Assembly: GCA_049317465.1 (NCBI GenBank)
Contig: JBMOIF010000024.1
Span: forward strand, 1-30,411
Direction of reading: 5' to 3'
Source of the DNA: CAIQIA01 sp049317465
GTDB lineage: Bacteria; Cyanobacteriota; Cyanobacteriia; PCC-6307; Cyanobiaceae
Length of the DNA stretch: 30,411 nucleotides
Shown piece after piece: positions 6,376-15,258 of this stretch (its first letter is position 1; each line of letters starts with the position of its first letter). A program made the translations under genes and the position numbers. Below the pieces are notes generated by a model that saw only the letters and a program-made list of their open reading frames with translations, was not told the origin of the DNA and did not search any database.

Positions 6376-9341
6376 CCTGTGTTCCTCAGCCCTGCGGCGA
6401 TGCCGTTGATGGTCAGCAGTGCACCCCGCAGCAGTTCCGAGCGGCTGTAGGTGCGGGTGTCGACCAGCCCCTCATCCATGGGCGGCTGGCGGGTCTGATT
6501 GCGAAGCCGCCGCAGCAGGGCCACCTGCAGGAAGCCAAGGGGAACGATCGTGCGGTTGCGCAGCTCCACCGACACCTGCAGGCTGGGATCTCCGTCCAGC
6601 AGACGGTTGTGGCCGGTGACCTGGAGCACCAGGGCGTGGGTGAGATGGAATTCGCGTTCGATCGCCTCGAAGATCTGCTCGAACGCTTCGCGGCGATCAC
6701 TGCCGCCCAGGGCGCGCACGTAGTGGTGGGCAAGGTTGAGATCGACTTTGGCCAGGGTCATCTCCACCTTGGAGATCAGCATGCGGAAGAAGGGCCAGCG
6801 CTCATTCAGCGTCTGCAGCAGGTCGATCGTGGAAGGGTCGGCATCCAGTTCGGCGCTGATGGCGGCGCCGACCCCGTACCAGCTCGGCAGCAGGAAGCGG
6901 CTCTGGGTCCAGCCGAAGACCCAGGGGATGGCGCGAAGGGTCGACAGGTCGCGGCTGCCCCGCTTGCGCCGGGCCGGTCGAGACGAGATCTGAAGTTTGC
7001 TGATCTCCTCAATGGGTGTGACCTGCTGGAAGAAGTCCACCAGATCCGGATTGTCGTGGACCAGCTGGCGGTAGTGGGCGCGGGAACGGCTGGCCAGGCG
7101 TTCCATCAGGGCGTTCCAGGGCTCCATCTGGTCCAGATCGGTGCCGAGAAGGCTGTTCTGCAGGACCGCCGTGGTGACGGTCTCCAGGTTGTAGAGGGCC
7201 AGTTCGGGCAGGGCGTACTTGGAGGCGAGAACCTCGCCCTGCTCAGTGATCTTGATCCGACCGCTGATGGTGCCGCTGGGCTGGGCCAGGATCGCCTGAT
7301 ACGCCGGCCCGCCGCCGCGGCTGACCGAACCGCCCCGGCCATGGAAGATGCGCAGGGCGATGCCCTGGTTGGTGCTCAGGGACTGCAGGGCGATCTGGGC
7401 CTTGTGAATCTCCCAGTTGCTGGAGAGGAAGCCGGAGTCCTTGTTGCTGTCGGAGTAGCCCAGCATCACCTCCTGCAGGCAGACCTCTCCCTGCAGCAAC
7501 AGCCGTCGGTAGAAGGGGGTCTCGAGCAGCCGCCCCATCACCACAGGGGCCTGCTTGAGGTCTTCGACCGTTTCGAACAGAGGAACCACCTGCAACCGTG
7601 ATGTGCCTTCGACGGGATCGACCATCCCGGCTTCCTTGGCCAGAAGCAGCACCTCCAGCAGATCGGAACCTGTGTGACACATTGAGATCACGTAGGTGCG
7701 GCAGATGCGACTGCCGAACTCCTGCTGCAGGCGCTCCAGCATCCGGAAGACGTCGATGGTCTCCTGGGTGGCCTCGCTCCAGGCCGGTCCGGTGGGGATC
7801 AGGGGGCGGCGGGTCTGCAGCTCCTGCAGCAACCAGGCCACTCTCTGCTCCTCGTCCATGGCGGAGTAGGCCATGGGCAGCTGGAGGTACCGGGTCAGTT
7901 CGGTGAGCGCTTCGCTGTGGCGGCTGCTCTCCTGGCGGATGTCGAGGGCTGCCAGGGTGAAGCCGAAGACCTGCACCTGGCAGATCAACCGCTGCAGCGG
8001 TTCGCAACTGATGCCCGTCTGCTGCAGGCTGTCACTGATCAGTTCGAGATCGCTGCGGAAATCCTGGTAGGTGCGGTAGTGCAGCTCCTGGGGCTGGTTG
8101 ACCATGGCCAGACCCTGGTCGCGCATCTGCTGTCCCTCCAGGGGGGCCTGCCAGCCGGCTTCGGCGATCTGGCCATTGCGCTCGAGGCTGCGCTTCAGTC
8201 GCTCGTGGATGTAGGAGAGCTTCAGGCGGTAGGGCTCAAGGCGATAGCGGGTGGCCAGCCGGTCGTAGATCTCGGGGAACCGCAGGCGGTCCATCTCGAG
8301 GGATTCGAGCAGGGTGGTGCCCACCTCGCTCCACTGCATCGAGATGGAGAGCTGCTCCTGCAGCTCGGCGACCGAGCCCAGGTAGCGCTGCAACATCCGG
8401 CCACGCTGGAAGCAGGCCGTCCTCCAGGTGATGTCCGGCGTCACGGAGGGGTTGCCGTCCCGGTCGGCTCCCACCCAGGACCCGAAAGTGCAGAATCCCG
8501 CTGAGGCCGGCTGGACGTCTGGGTAGGTCTGACCAAGGGCCGTGCGCAGGCGTTCATGCAGCAGCGGCATCGCCTGGAAGAGCACGTCCTGGAAGAAGTG
8601 CAGGGCATAGTCGACTTCATCGAGCACCGATGGTTTGAACTGATGCAGTTCATCGGTCCGCCACCACAGTCGGATCTCCTCTTCCAGCTGATGCCTCAGA
8701 ACCCTGGGGTCCTCGATGCTGCCGACGCCGGCGTTGATCCGCTCCAGGCGCTGGATCAGCTGTGCCACCCGCCGCTGCTTGGCGCGCACGGTGTGCCGCA
8801 CGATCTCGGTGGGGTGGGCCGTGAAGACCAGCCGGATGTCGAGGTCGCCCAACAGGGGTTCGAGCAGGCCCGGCGGCACATTCAACGCCCTCAGTCGCTG
8901 GAAGAGGCTCTGGAATGTGGCGGGTTCATCCTGCAGCGGCCCTGGGCGGAAGTGGTCCGGGGCGGCATCGGCGGTGTCGATGGAGAGGGACGCGAAGTAG
9001 CGGTCCTCCTCGATGTGTTGCTCAAGGATGTTGACCAGCTGGAAATAGAGCGAGAAAGCCCGTGCCGCCGCAATGGCGTCCTGTAGGTCCATCTCGACGA
9101 TCAGCCGGATGATCTCGGCCGACGACTCGTCGTTGCCGCTGCACAGTTCCTTCAGCCGCAGCAGCCTCATGGCCCGCTCCGGTGGACATTCGCTGCGCAG
9201 CACCGTGCGCCAGAGATCCTCGACGAGTTCGAGCCGCTCTCCGAGATGCCGCAGCATGCGGGGAACTGACGGGGAGCTGTCGTGGGCGGGCAGCGTCTGC
9301 TGCATGCGGGAACCAGTGGGCTCGGGGCGAGTGTCGATCAT
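6372..9341 (-). CDS. ppc: Phosphoenolpyruvate carboxylase
   Basis: PEP carboxylase makes oxaloacetate from phosphoenolpyruvate and bicarbonate, the main anaplerotic reaction in cyanobacteria. The protein has 989 residues, normal for cyanobacterial enzymes. Signatures are VFTAHPTEIVRHT (catalytic histidine near residue 175), SWVGADRDGNPSVT, the PEP-binding LGYSDSNKDSGFLSS, and FHGRGGSVSRGGGPAY with the glycine-rich catalytic loop. It ends in the conserved RNTG. There is no plant-type N-terminal phosphorylation serine motif. Its ATG overlaps the gshA stop (9338-9341), and the GNAT gene starts inside its own stop codon. Confidence 0.98.
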   Translation of the reverse strand: MIDTRPEPTGSRMQQTLPAHDSSPSVPRMLRHLGERLELVEDLWRTVLRSECPPERAMRLLRLKELCSGNDESSAEIIRLIVEMDLQDAIAAARAFSLYFQLVNILEQHIEEDRYFASLSIDTADAAPDHFRPGPLQDEPATFQSLFQRLRALNVPPGLLEPLLGDLDIRLVFTAHPTEIVRHTVRAKQRRVAQLIQRLERINAGVGSIEDPRVLRHQLEEEIRLWWRTDELHQFKPSVLDEVDYALHFFQDVLFQAMPLLHERLRTALGQTYPDVQPASAGFCTFGSWVGADRDGNPSVTPDITWRTACFQRGRMLQRYLGSVAELQEQLSISMQWSEVGTTLLESLEMDRLRFPEIYDRLATRYRLEPYRLKLSYIHERLKRSLERNGQIAEAGWQAPLEGQQMRDQGLAMVNQPQELHYRTYQDFRSDLELISDSLQQTGISCEPLQRLICQVQVFGFTLAALDIRQESSRHSEALTELTRYLQLPMAYSAMDEEQRVAWLLQELQTRRPLIPTGPAWSEATQETIDVFRMLERLQQEFGSRICRTYVISMCHTGSDLLEVLLLAKEAGMVDPVEGTSRLQVVPLFETVEDLKQAPVVMGRLLETPFYRRLLLQGEVCLQEVMLGYSDSNKDSGFLSSNWEIHKAQIALQSLSTNQGIALRIFHGRGGSVSRGGGPAYQAILAQPSGTISGRIKITEQGEVLASKYALPELALYNLETVTTAVLQNSLLGTDLDQMEPWNALMERLASRSRAHYRQLVHDNPDLVDFFQQVTPIEEISKLQISSRPARRKRGSRDLSTLRAIPWVFGWTQSRFLLPSWYGVGAAISAELDADPSTIDLLQTLNERWPFFRMLISKVEMTLAKVDLNLAHHYVRALGGSDRREAFEQIFEAIEREFHLTHALVLQVTGHNRLLDGDPSLQVSVELRNRTIVPLGFLQVALLRRLRNQTRQPPMDEGLVDTRTYSRSELLRGALLTINGIAAGLRNTG

Positions 9342-10513
9342 CCCAAAGCATCGGTAGGTTGGACAGTGCCCACGGCGGCAGGACGGTCGAGATCAGCCAT
9401 CAGGCGCTGTTCCTGATCGGCCATGGTGCGGGTCGCCTGCGCCACGATGGCCGCCGGGCTGCTGCCCGCGTGCAGCGCGTCGAGCCAGGTCATGGCCTCG
9501 TTACCCTCCGCCAGGATGGTGTCCAGGGGGGCCAGCCAGGGTCGCAGGTCGTCGTGACGAGCGGCTGTTTCGGCCAGCAGCTCAGCGATCCAGTCGCGGG
9601 CTCTCAGGCTCTCGCCGTTTTGCCAGTGCTGCAGGGTGGCCTCAAGGCTCGAGCGGGCAGCCGATCGTTCATTCGCATCGGCCAGATCGGCCAGTTCAGC
9701 GGGGGTCAGGCGACTGGCCTGCAGGGGGTCGAGGTTCCGCGGATCGTCGAGGAGCTGCCGCAGGCGCCCTTCCGCCAGGGCGGTGATGGCCAGCAGGTGC
9801 AGGGGATCGGCCAGGAGATCGCAGATCCGCAGCTCCACCCGGTTCAGGAGCCGGGGACGGTCGATCCCGTTGGGCCGGGCGGAGGTCCAGAGGTGCCGCA
9901 CGTTCTGCATGCGTCCGGCGATGATCTCAGCCCCCATCCATTGCTGGTAGTGATCGTGATCGAGGAACAGGGGCACCCGCTCGGGGGTGTGGGGAAACTG
10001 CAGCCAGCGCTGGGAATGGGCCCCCGTCGGGGCCCCGTCGAGAAAGGGAGAACTGGCGCTCAGGGCCAGCAGCAGCGGAGCCTCGCAGCGCAGCAGCCGG
10101 CAGGCGGCGAGGATCGATTCGGCATCGGGCAGGCCGATGTTGATGTGCACGCTCGCCGTCACGACGCGGGTGCCGTAGGTGGCGGCGATGTAGGCGTGAT
10201 AGGGGTTGGCGGGGTCCGATCGCTCGAAGCGGTGGCTGTCCCCGAGGCTCAGGGTGCTTCCCGGCAGCAAGGTGAGTCCCCGTCCCGCGAGCCAGCCCCG
10301 CAGGCGTTGGCGAGGAATCAGCAGATGTTGCAGCTGCCGCCCGTAGTCGGCGTCCGGAGGCGTGATGTATTCGAGGTTGCGGCGGTCCGGTTCGATGGCC
10401 ATCGCCAGATCGGGCAGAGCCGTGCGGGCCTCGGCGGAACATCCCACCACCGTGCCGTCAGGACGGCCGGTGTACATCTCCACCTCGAAGCCCTTGGTCA
10501 GCATGCGGCTCAT
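9338..10513 (-). CDS. gshA: Glutamate-cysteine ligase, cyanobacterial type
   Basis: Catalyses the first step of glutathione synthesis, joining glutamate and cysteine with ATP. The 391-residue protein matches the distinct cyanobacterial GshA family by its opening KGFEVEMYTGRPDGTVVG, the segment RNLEYITPPDADYG, and HINIGLPD and RVELRICDLL, which line the active site in related ligases. It starts in the trpE stop codon (ATGA at 10510-10513) and its stop overlaps the ppc start. That couples thiol synthesis to tryptophan and anaplerotic enzymes. gshB is not in the window. Confidence 0.93.
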   Translation of the reverse strand: MSRMLTKGFEVEMYTGRPDGTVVGCSAEARTALPDLAMAIEPDRRNLEYITPPDADYGRQLQHLLIPRQRLRGWLAGRGLTLLPGSTLSLGDSHRFERSDPANPYHAYIAATYGTRVVTASVHINIGLPDAESILAACRLLRCEAPLLLALSASSPFLDGAPTGAHSQRWLQFPHTPERVPLFLDHDHYQQWMGAEIIAGRMQNVRHLWTSARPNGIDRPRLLNRVELRICDLLADPLHLLAITALAEGRLRQLLDDPRNLDPLQASRLTPAELADLADANERSAARSSLEATLQHWQNGESLRARDWIAELLAETAARHDDLRPWLAPLDTILAEGNEAMTWLDALHAGSSPAAIVAQATRTMADQEQRLMADLDRPAAVGTVQPTDALG

Positions 10514-12039
10514 GGACGTCCATCCTCCAGGCAGGCCAGCGCCTTCAGCAGGGCTCTGGCCTTGTTGAGCGTTTCCTCGTACTCCATCGCCGGAATCGAG
10601 TCGGCCACCACGCCGGCACCGGCCTGAACCCGCACCCGCCAGCCGCCGCCATCGGGGTCCGGCAGCACCACCATCGTGCGGATCGTGATGGCGGTGTTGA
10701 GGGCACCGCCGAGGTCAACGGCGCCATAGACCCCGGAGTAGGGCCCCCGGGCCACCGGTTCAAGATCATGGATCAGCTGCATGGCGCGGATCTTCGGTGC
10801 ACCGCTGACCGTGCCCGCCGGGAAGGAGGCCTTGAGCAGGTCCCAGATGTCATGAGGGGCCGCCAGCTCCCCCTCCACTTCGGAGACGATGTGCATGACG
10901 TGGGAGTACCGCTCGATCACCATCAGATCGCGGACCCGCACACTGCCTGGGCGGCAGACCCTGCCCAGGTCGTTGCGGCCCAGGTCGACCAGCATCACGT
11001 GTTCAGCCCTCTCCTTGGGATCGGCCAGCAGCTCCTCCTCCAGGGCCGCATCCTCGGCTTCGTTCTCTCCCCGCGGCCGCGTGCCGGCGATGGGGCGCAG
11101 GGAGGCCCGCACGGAGCCGTCCGGCAGGGGTTCGGCGCGGACCATCACCTCCGGGCTTGATCCGATCAGGTACCAGCCGTCAAAGCTGAAGAAGGCCATG
11201 TAGGGCGACGGGTTGATCATCCGCAGGCTGCGGTACAGATCGAACGGATCCCTGTCGATGCGGGCTTCCAGTCGCTGGCTGAGCACGAGCTGGAAGACAT
11301 CGCCGGCGCCGATGTGCTCACGGGCTTGTCCCACCGCCGCCTCAAAGGCCGGCCGGCTGGTGCTGGCCCTCACCGGCAGATCATCGGACGGCCGATCGTG
11401 CCAGTGCAGCGGGGCGGTGCCCGCCGGCAGGGGCGCCAGCAGCAGCGACTCCAGCTCGAGCAGCCGCGCTTCGGCGTCTGCCACGGCCGATTCGGGATCA
11501 GGGAAGCGGCTCAGATCGGCGTAGGCGATGGCGGTGATCTGACGACGGACCTGATCAAACACCAGCAGCCGGTCGCAAAGCATCCAGCAGCCATCGGGGG
11601 GATCGTCCGCTGCCGGGGAGTGGACCGGCACCGTGGGCTCGATCCAGTGGATCAGCTCATAGCCCCAGATCCCGAACAGCTGACCGACGGGAGGCAGCCC
11701 GGGCACAGGCGCCGACCGGTAGGGCCGAAGCTGATCACGCAGAAGCGCAAAGGGATCACCCTGCAACTGCTGGGTTGCACCATCCCTGTGCTGCAGAACG
11801 GACTGGTCCCCGCGGGCGGTCAGCACCCAGAGGGGGTCGGTGGCCACAAAGCTCCAGCGGCCGATGCGGTCGCCCCCCTCCACGGATTCCAACAGCAGTC
11901 CATGGCGACGGCCCTGGCCGACCTTGAGCCAGATGCTCAGGGGAGTGTCGAGATCAGCAGGCCACCGCCGCCAGATCGGCAGGAAGGTGGCCCCTTCGGC
12001 CGCCTGCCGCAGGACATCGGCGCGATCAGGCATGGCCAT
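10510..12039 (-). CDS. trpE: Anthranilate synthase component I
   Basis: TrpE converts chorismate to anthranilate using ammonia from its glutaminase partner, the first step of tryptophan synthesis. The 509-residue protein has the N-terminal feedback-site motif LLLESVEGGDRIGRWSF (LLES binds tryptophan in characterised enzymes) and the chorismate-binding core: PIAGTRPRGENEAED, DLGRNDLGRVC, FPAGTVSGAPKIRAM and VQAGAGVVADSIP. No TrpG domain is fused. Two ATGs lie close together at 12039 and 12033. A terminator-like hairpin stands 22 nt before the start. I see no leader peptide with a tryptophan run. Confidence 0.96.
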   Translation of the reverse strand: MAMPDRADVLRQAAEGATFLPIWRRWPADLDTPLSIWLKVGQGRRHGLLLESVEGGDRIGRWSFVATDPLWVLTARGDQSVLQHRDGATQQLQGDPFALLRDQLRPYRSAPVPGLPPVGQLFGIWGYELIHWIEPTVPVHSPAADDPPDGCWMLCDRLLVFDQVRRQITAIAYADLSRFPDPESAVADAEARLLELESLLLAPLPAGTAPLHWHDRPSDDLPVRASTSRPAFEAAVGQAREHIGAGDVFQLVLSQRLEARIDRDPFDLYRSLRMINPSPYMAFFSFDGWYLIGSSPEVMVRAEPLPDGSVRASLRPIAGTRPRGENEAEDAALEEELLADPKERAEHVMLVDLGRNDLGRVCRPGSVRVRDLMVIERYSHVMHIVSEVEGELAAPHDIWDLLKASFPAGTVSGAPKIRAMQLIHDLEPVARGPYSGVYGAVDLGGALNTAITIRTMVVLPDPDGGGWRVRVQAGAGVVADSIPAMEYEETLNKARALLKALACLEDGRP

Positions 12040-12061
12040 GCAGCGGTTGAGGGAAGGACAG

Positions 12062-12087
12062 AAAAGGCGGGGCCATGCCCCGCCTTT
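12062..12087 (-). terminator. Rho-independent terminator after psaD, inside the trpE leader
   Basis: A perfect 11-bp stem (AAAGGCGGGGC 12063-12073 with GCCCCGCCTTT 12077-12087) and a 3-nt loop. On the minus strand the GC stem is followed by CTTTTC, typical of an intrinsic terminator. It lies 53 nt after the psaD stop and ends 22 nt before the trpE start, so the trpE transcript must begin within or before it. Confidence 0.85.
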
Positions 12088-12139
12088 CTAGGACCCGGCC
12101 GACGCAGGCCTGGGACGACGGATGCCTCACCCCGGCTGG

Positions 12140-12574
12140 TCAGGAATCGAAGGGATGGCGCCCGCTGAACTTGATGGTGGCAGGGTTGGGGTTCTGACCG
12201 ATCCGGCGGGGGTTGTGACCCACCATGGCGCGGCCCTCGTTCACCTTTTCGGGGAAGACGCCATCCTTGGGATGCAGGAACTCGGTGTCGCCGCCGGGGT
12301 AGATCCGATAGATCTTGTAGTCCTCGATGCGGGGCTTGAACTTCGTCCGCAGCTGGGTGCCGAGGGCCAGGCACTGCTCCTTGCGGGCGAAGTACATGAT
12401 GTTCTCACCGGCCTGCATCATCGCCGCACCACCGGTCGGCAGCTCAAAGGCCTGGGCGCTGGGGCTGGTCCAGGTGATGGCGTACTTCTCCTCGGTCTCC
12501 GCGGCGTTGAGCAGACCGCCGGTGCTGCCGATGTAGCCGGGGAGCTGACCGGTGAGGGTGGAACCAGCCGACAT
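12140..12574 (-). CDS. psaD: Photosystem I reaction center subunit II (PsaD)
   Basis: PsaD is a stromal extrinsic subunit of photosystem I that helps dock ferredoxin and stabilises PsaC. I choose ATG 12574 (144 residues) because the product then begins MSAGSTLTGQLPGYIGSTGG, like picocyanobacterial PsaD; the frame is open upstream to 12613 but that part does not look like the family. Characteristic segments are EEKYAITWTSP, ARKEQCLALGTQLRTKFKP, YKIYRIYPGGDTEFLHP and DGVFPEKVNEGR. It lies 32 nt after the histidine kinase stop and is followed by a strong terminator. High expression needs a promoter in or near the kinase 3' end. Confidence 0.97.
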   Translation of the reverse strand: MSAGSTLTGQLPGYIGSTGGLLNAAETEEKYAITWTSPSAQAFELPTGGAAMMQAGENIMYFARKEQCLALGTQLRTKFKPRIEDYKIYRIYPGGDTEFLHPKDGVFPEKVNEGRAMVGHNPRRIGQNPNPATIKFSGRHPFDS

Positions 12575-12606
12575 GGGTGTCGTCCAGGACAGGATTTGGC
12601 TGGAAG

Positions 12607-13983
12607 CTAGCACTCACGATCGGGTGTTTCCCGGGCTGCTGCGCTCTCTTCACACCCGTCAACATTGCCCGCCACCGGCAGGTAGAGGGTCAGGGTGCGG
12701 CCCGCCCGTTCGGTGTAAAGGCCCCCGAGGCGGGCGAACAGGTCCCGGGTGGCGCCTGGGCTGAGCTGCAGGCTGCCGGTGGTCGGATCCCAGCTCAGCA
12801 CCGGTCCCACCGGTTCGCGCGGTGGCGGCATCGACGCGTCTGACACGGGGTCGTCGCCGCTGCCGAAGCGCAGCTTCAGTCGTTCTCCCGCCACCTGCAG
12901 GTCGACCTGCACCCGAGTTCCCCGCCGCAGGGAGCGGCTGAAGCGGTCCATCAGGCCGGTGAGCATTTTTTCGAGCAGGGCAGGTTCGCTGAGCACCTCC
13001 GGCAGGGGGTCGGGCCGCTGGACGGCCAGGGTGAGCTGCCGCCGGGCCAGCAGCCGTTCCCAGGCCGGGATGAGCTGCAGCAGCAGTGACTCCAGGTCGG
13101 TGCGGGCCAGCCGCAGGTGGCCCGCCGGCTCGCGCCGCCGCTCCGCGGCCTGAAAGATCAGTCCGAACCGGTCGATCTGTTCACTGCATTCCGCGTCGAT
13201 CAGGTCCAGCCGCTGCTGCACCTGGGACGGCAGGTCGCGGCGGCGCTGCAGGGATCGCACGAGCGTCCGGATCGTCGCCAGCGGTGTGCGGACCTCGTGG
13301 GCGAGCGCTTCAAGAAGCTGCAGCTGGGGGTTGCTGTCGTCGGGATCCGACGCACTCACCAGGGTGAGGGCCGGGGCCGCCAGCGCCAGTCGCTCGGCCA
13401 GGCGGGGCCAGAAGCCCTCGCCGGTGGTCGGATGGCTGGCGAGGGGGCCGAGGCGGTCGAGCTGGTGGCGCAGGGCCGCGGCCGCCCCCGGGTTGTCGTG
13501 CTGCAGCCGCTGGCCCAGGTGCTGCAGGGCGGTGGCCAGCACATCCGGCTCAAAGCGCACCACCAGCCGGCGGCCGCTGGGGGGGCCCTCCAGGGCCAGG
13601 GCCACCTGCAGCTGCGGGCTGATGAGCATCAGCAGCGGATCGGTGCCGTCGTCGGCGTGCAGCGGCAGCAGGGTCAGCGGCGGCGGAGCCCCCCCTGGGC
13701 CCTGGTCGGCCGCCGGCAGCTCCGGCTGCAGCTGGCCCCAGCCGGGAGGGGTCCAGATCCAGCCGTGGAGGTGCTCCAGCAGGGCCGGTTCGTGCAGGGC
13801 GGGCAGCGGCGAGGCCAGCCAGACCCCCTGGCGGCAGCCGCTGGCCACCAGATCGTCCTGCAGCACCGCCAGGGCCGCCCACCACAGCCGGCGGGCGCCG
13901 TCGTCATCGGCGTGGCCGGTCGGGACCCCGTCAGCCAGGCCGTGGCGCACGTCGGCCAGGGATGGCGGGCTGGGGGGGCTCAA
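12607..13983 (-). CDS. Sensor histidine kinase-like protein with degenerate ATP-binding domain
   Basis: A 458-residue soluble protein. The dimerisation and phosphoacceptor helix is clear: LEALAHEVRTPLATIRTLVR, with the candidate phosphoacceptor His229, after a 220-residue N-terminal sensory region (GAF-like length, no membrane segment). The C-terminal ATPase region is weak: the N-box position reads EKMLTGLMDRFSRSLRRG with no clear asparagine, and the glycine boxes reduce to RFGSGDDPVSD and SPGATRDLFARLGG. It may bind ATP poorly or act as a pseudokinase. The start is TTG 13983, overlapping the rodA TGA as TTGA. No response regulator gene is nearby. Confidence 0.82.
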   Translation of the reverse strand: MSPPSPPSLADVRHGLADGVPTGHADDDGARRLWWAALAVLQDDLVASGCRQGVWLASPLPALHEPALLEHLHGWIWTPPGWGQLQPELPAADQGPGGAPPPLTLLPLHADDGTDPLLMLISPQLQVALALEGPPSGRRLVVRFEPDVLATALQHLGQRLQHDNPGAAAALRHQLDRLGPLASHPTTGEGFWPRLAERLALAAPALTLVSASDPDDSNPQLQLLEALAHEVRTPLATIRTLVRSLQRRRDLPSQVQQRLDLIDAECSEQIDRFGLIFQAAERRREPAGHLRLARTDLESLLLQLIPAWERLLARRQLTLAVQRPDPLPEVLSEPALLEKMLTGLMDRFSRSLRRGTRVQVDLQVAGERLKLRFGSGDDPVSDASMPPPREPVGPVLSWDPTTGSLQLSPGATRDLFARLGGLYTERAGRTLTLYLPVAGNVDGCEESAAARETPDREC

Positions 13984-15254
13984 CGGCGGAAGGGATCGCC
14001 CCGCTGGGCGCGGCGTTGCACCGAGGCCACCAGGCCGATGCAGAGGAAGTTGACGAGCATGGCGAAGCGGCCATAACTCATCCAGGGCAGCGGAATGCCC
14101 GTGACCGGACCCAGGCCGATCGTCATCGAGATGTTGACCACGATCTGGAACACCAGCATCGCCAGCACCCCGATCACCACCAGGGATTCGAAGTCGGTGC
14201 GGGCCCTGCCCGCAATCTGCAGCAGCTTCCAGGACAGCGCGCCGTAGAGCAGCAGCAGCAGCATGCAGCCCACGAAGCCGGTCTCCTCGCCCATGGCACT
14301 GAAGATGAAGTCGGTGTGCTGCTCAGGGATGAACTGCAGTTTCGTGAGGTGGCCGCGCATCAGGCCTGTCCCCAGCAGTTCGCCCGAGCCGATGCCGATG
14401 CGGCTCTGGATCAGGTGGTAGCCCCCCCCGAGTGGATCTTTGGAGGGGTCGAGGAACAGGACCAGACGATCCTTCTGATAGTCCTTGAGGCCATGGGTCC
14501 AGAGGTAGGGCGTCAGCACCGCGAAGAGGCTGTTCACCGCCAGGACCACTGCCAGCCCCAGACGCTTCCACGGCAGGCTGCGCCAGGCCAGCACGGTGAG
14601 ACCCGCGAACCAGGGAATCAGCACCGGCTGCACGGTCCCGGCCAGGATCGCCGTCGGCAGGGGGGAGATCAGCAGCACCAGCCAGGGCAGGCTCAGCCCT
14701 GACCAGAACAGCATCACCAGCGAGATGGCTCCGAAGACCAGGGAGGTGCCCAGGTCGGGCTGGATGAACACCAGGGCCCACGGCACCAGGATCACCCCCA
14801 GGGGCCTCAGCAGGTCGGCGGGTTTCTCGATCGGCTGGCGGGCGAGCATGCCCGCCAGCAGAAGGATTGCCGCCAACTTGGCGAATTCGGAGGGCTGCAC
14901 ATGCAGCCCTCCGATCGAGATCCAGCGCTGGGCGCCCAGGGCGCTGGTGCCCACGGCCCGCACGGCCACGAGGCTCAGGATGGTCAGCCCGTAGATCGGC
15001 AGCAGCAGCTGCTCCAGGCGCTGGAGGTCGATGCGCGAGAGCAGGACGGCTGCCCCCAGGCCCACCGCGCCGGTGATCCAGTGGTTCTCCCAGTCAGCCA
15101 GGTCGGAGGCCCGCTGGGTGCTGGCGATGAGCACTCCGGCCAGCAGGGTGATCAGCACGGGGATGCCCCAGAGGATCAGATCAGGGCCCGGCTTCCGTCG
15201 GGCCTGGCCACGGCCCTGGGAGAACAATCGGTGGGGCTGACCGGGCAGGGGCAT
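13980..15254 (-). CDS. rodA: Rod-shape-determining peptidoglycan polymerase RodA
   Basis: RodA is a SEDS-family glycosyltransferase that polymerises lipid II glycan strands during side-wall elongation with a class B PBP. The 424-residue protein shows about ten membrane helices. SEDS signatures include SIGGLHVQPSEFAKLA, FIQPDLGTSLV (with the catalytic aspartate region), QSRIGIGSGELLGTGL, FIPEQHTDFIFSAMGEE and the closing TGIPLPWMSYG. The N-terminal 25 residues are basic and cytoplasmic. It starts 4 nt after the mrp stop, and its own stop overlaps the kinase start, so mrp-rodA-kinase form an operon. Confidence 0.96.
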   Translation of the reverse strand: MPLPGQPHRLFSQGRGQARRKPGPDLILWGIPVLITLLAGVLIASTQRASDLADWENHWITGAVGLGAAVLLSRIDLQRLEQLLLPIYGLTILSLVAVRAVGTSALGAQRWISIGGLHVQPSEFAKLAAILLLAGMLARQPIEKPADLLRPLGVILVPWALVFIQPDLGTSLVFGAISLVMLFWSGLSLPWLVLLISPLPTAILAGTVQPVLIPWFAGLTVLAWRSLPWKRLGLAVVLAVNSLFAVLTPYLWTHGLKDYQKDRLVLFLDPSKDPLGGGYHLIQSRIGIGSGELLGTGLMRGHLTKLQFIPEQHTDFIFSAMGEETGFVGCMLLLLLYGALSWKLLQIAGRARTDFESLVVIGVLAMLVFQIVVNISMTIGLGPVTGIPLPWMSYGRFAMLVNFLCIGLVASVQRRAQRGDPFRR

Positions 15255-15258
15255 CGGT

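Noticed and set aside
6234..7601. 455-codon plus-strand open frame inside ppc
   Set aside because: Antisense shadow of PEP carboxylase, low complexity and no domain.
9182..10627. 481-codon plus-strand open frame across gshA
   Set aside because: Antisense shadow of gshA and of the ends of its neighbours; the real genes have family signatures.
12040..12140. Classical trp attenuator with leader peptide
   Set aside because: No short ORF with tryptophan codons precedes the hairpin; the stem is a plain terminator after psaD.
12575..12613. Upstream extension of PsaD by 13 residues
   Set aside because: The extension does not resemble PsaD N-termini, and ATG 12574 gives the family-typical start.
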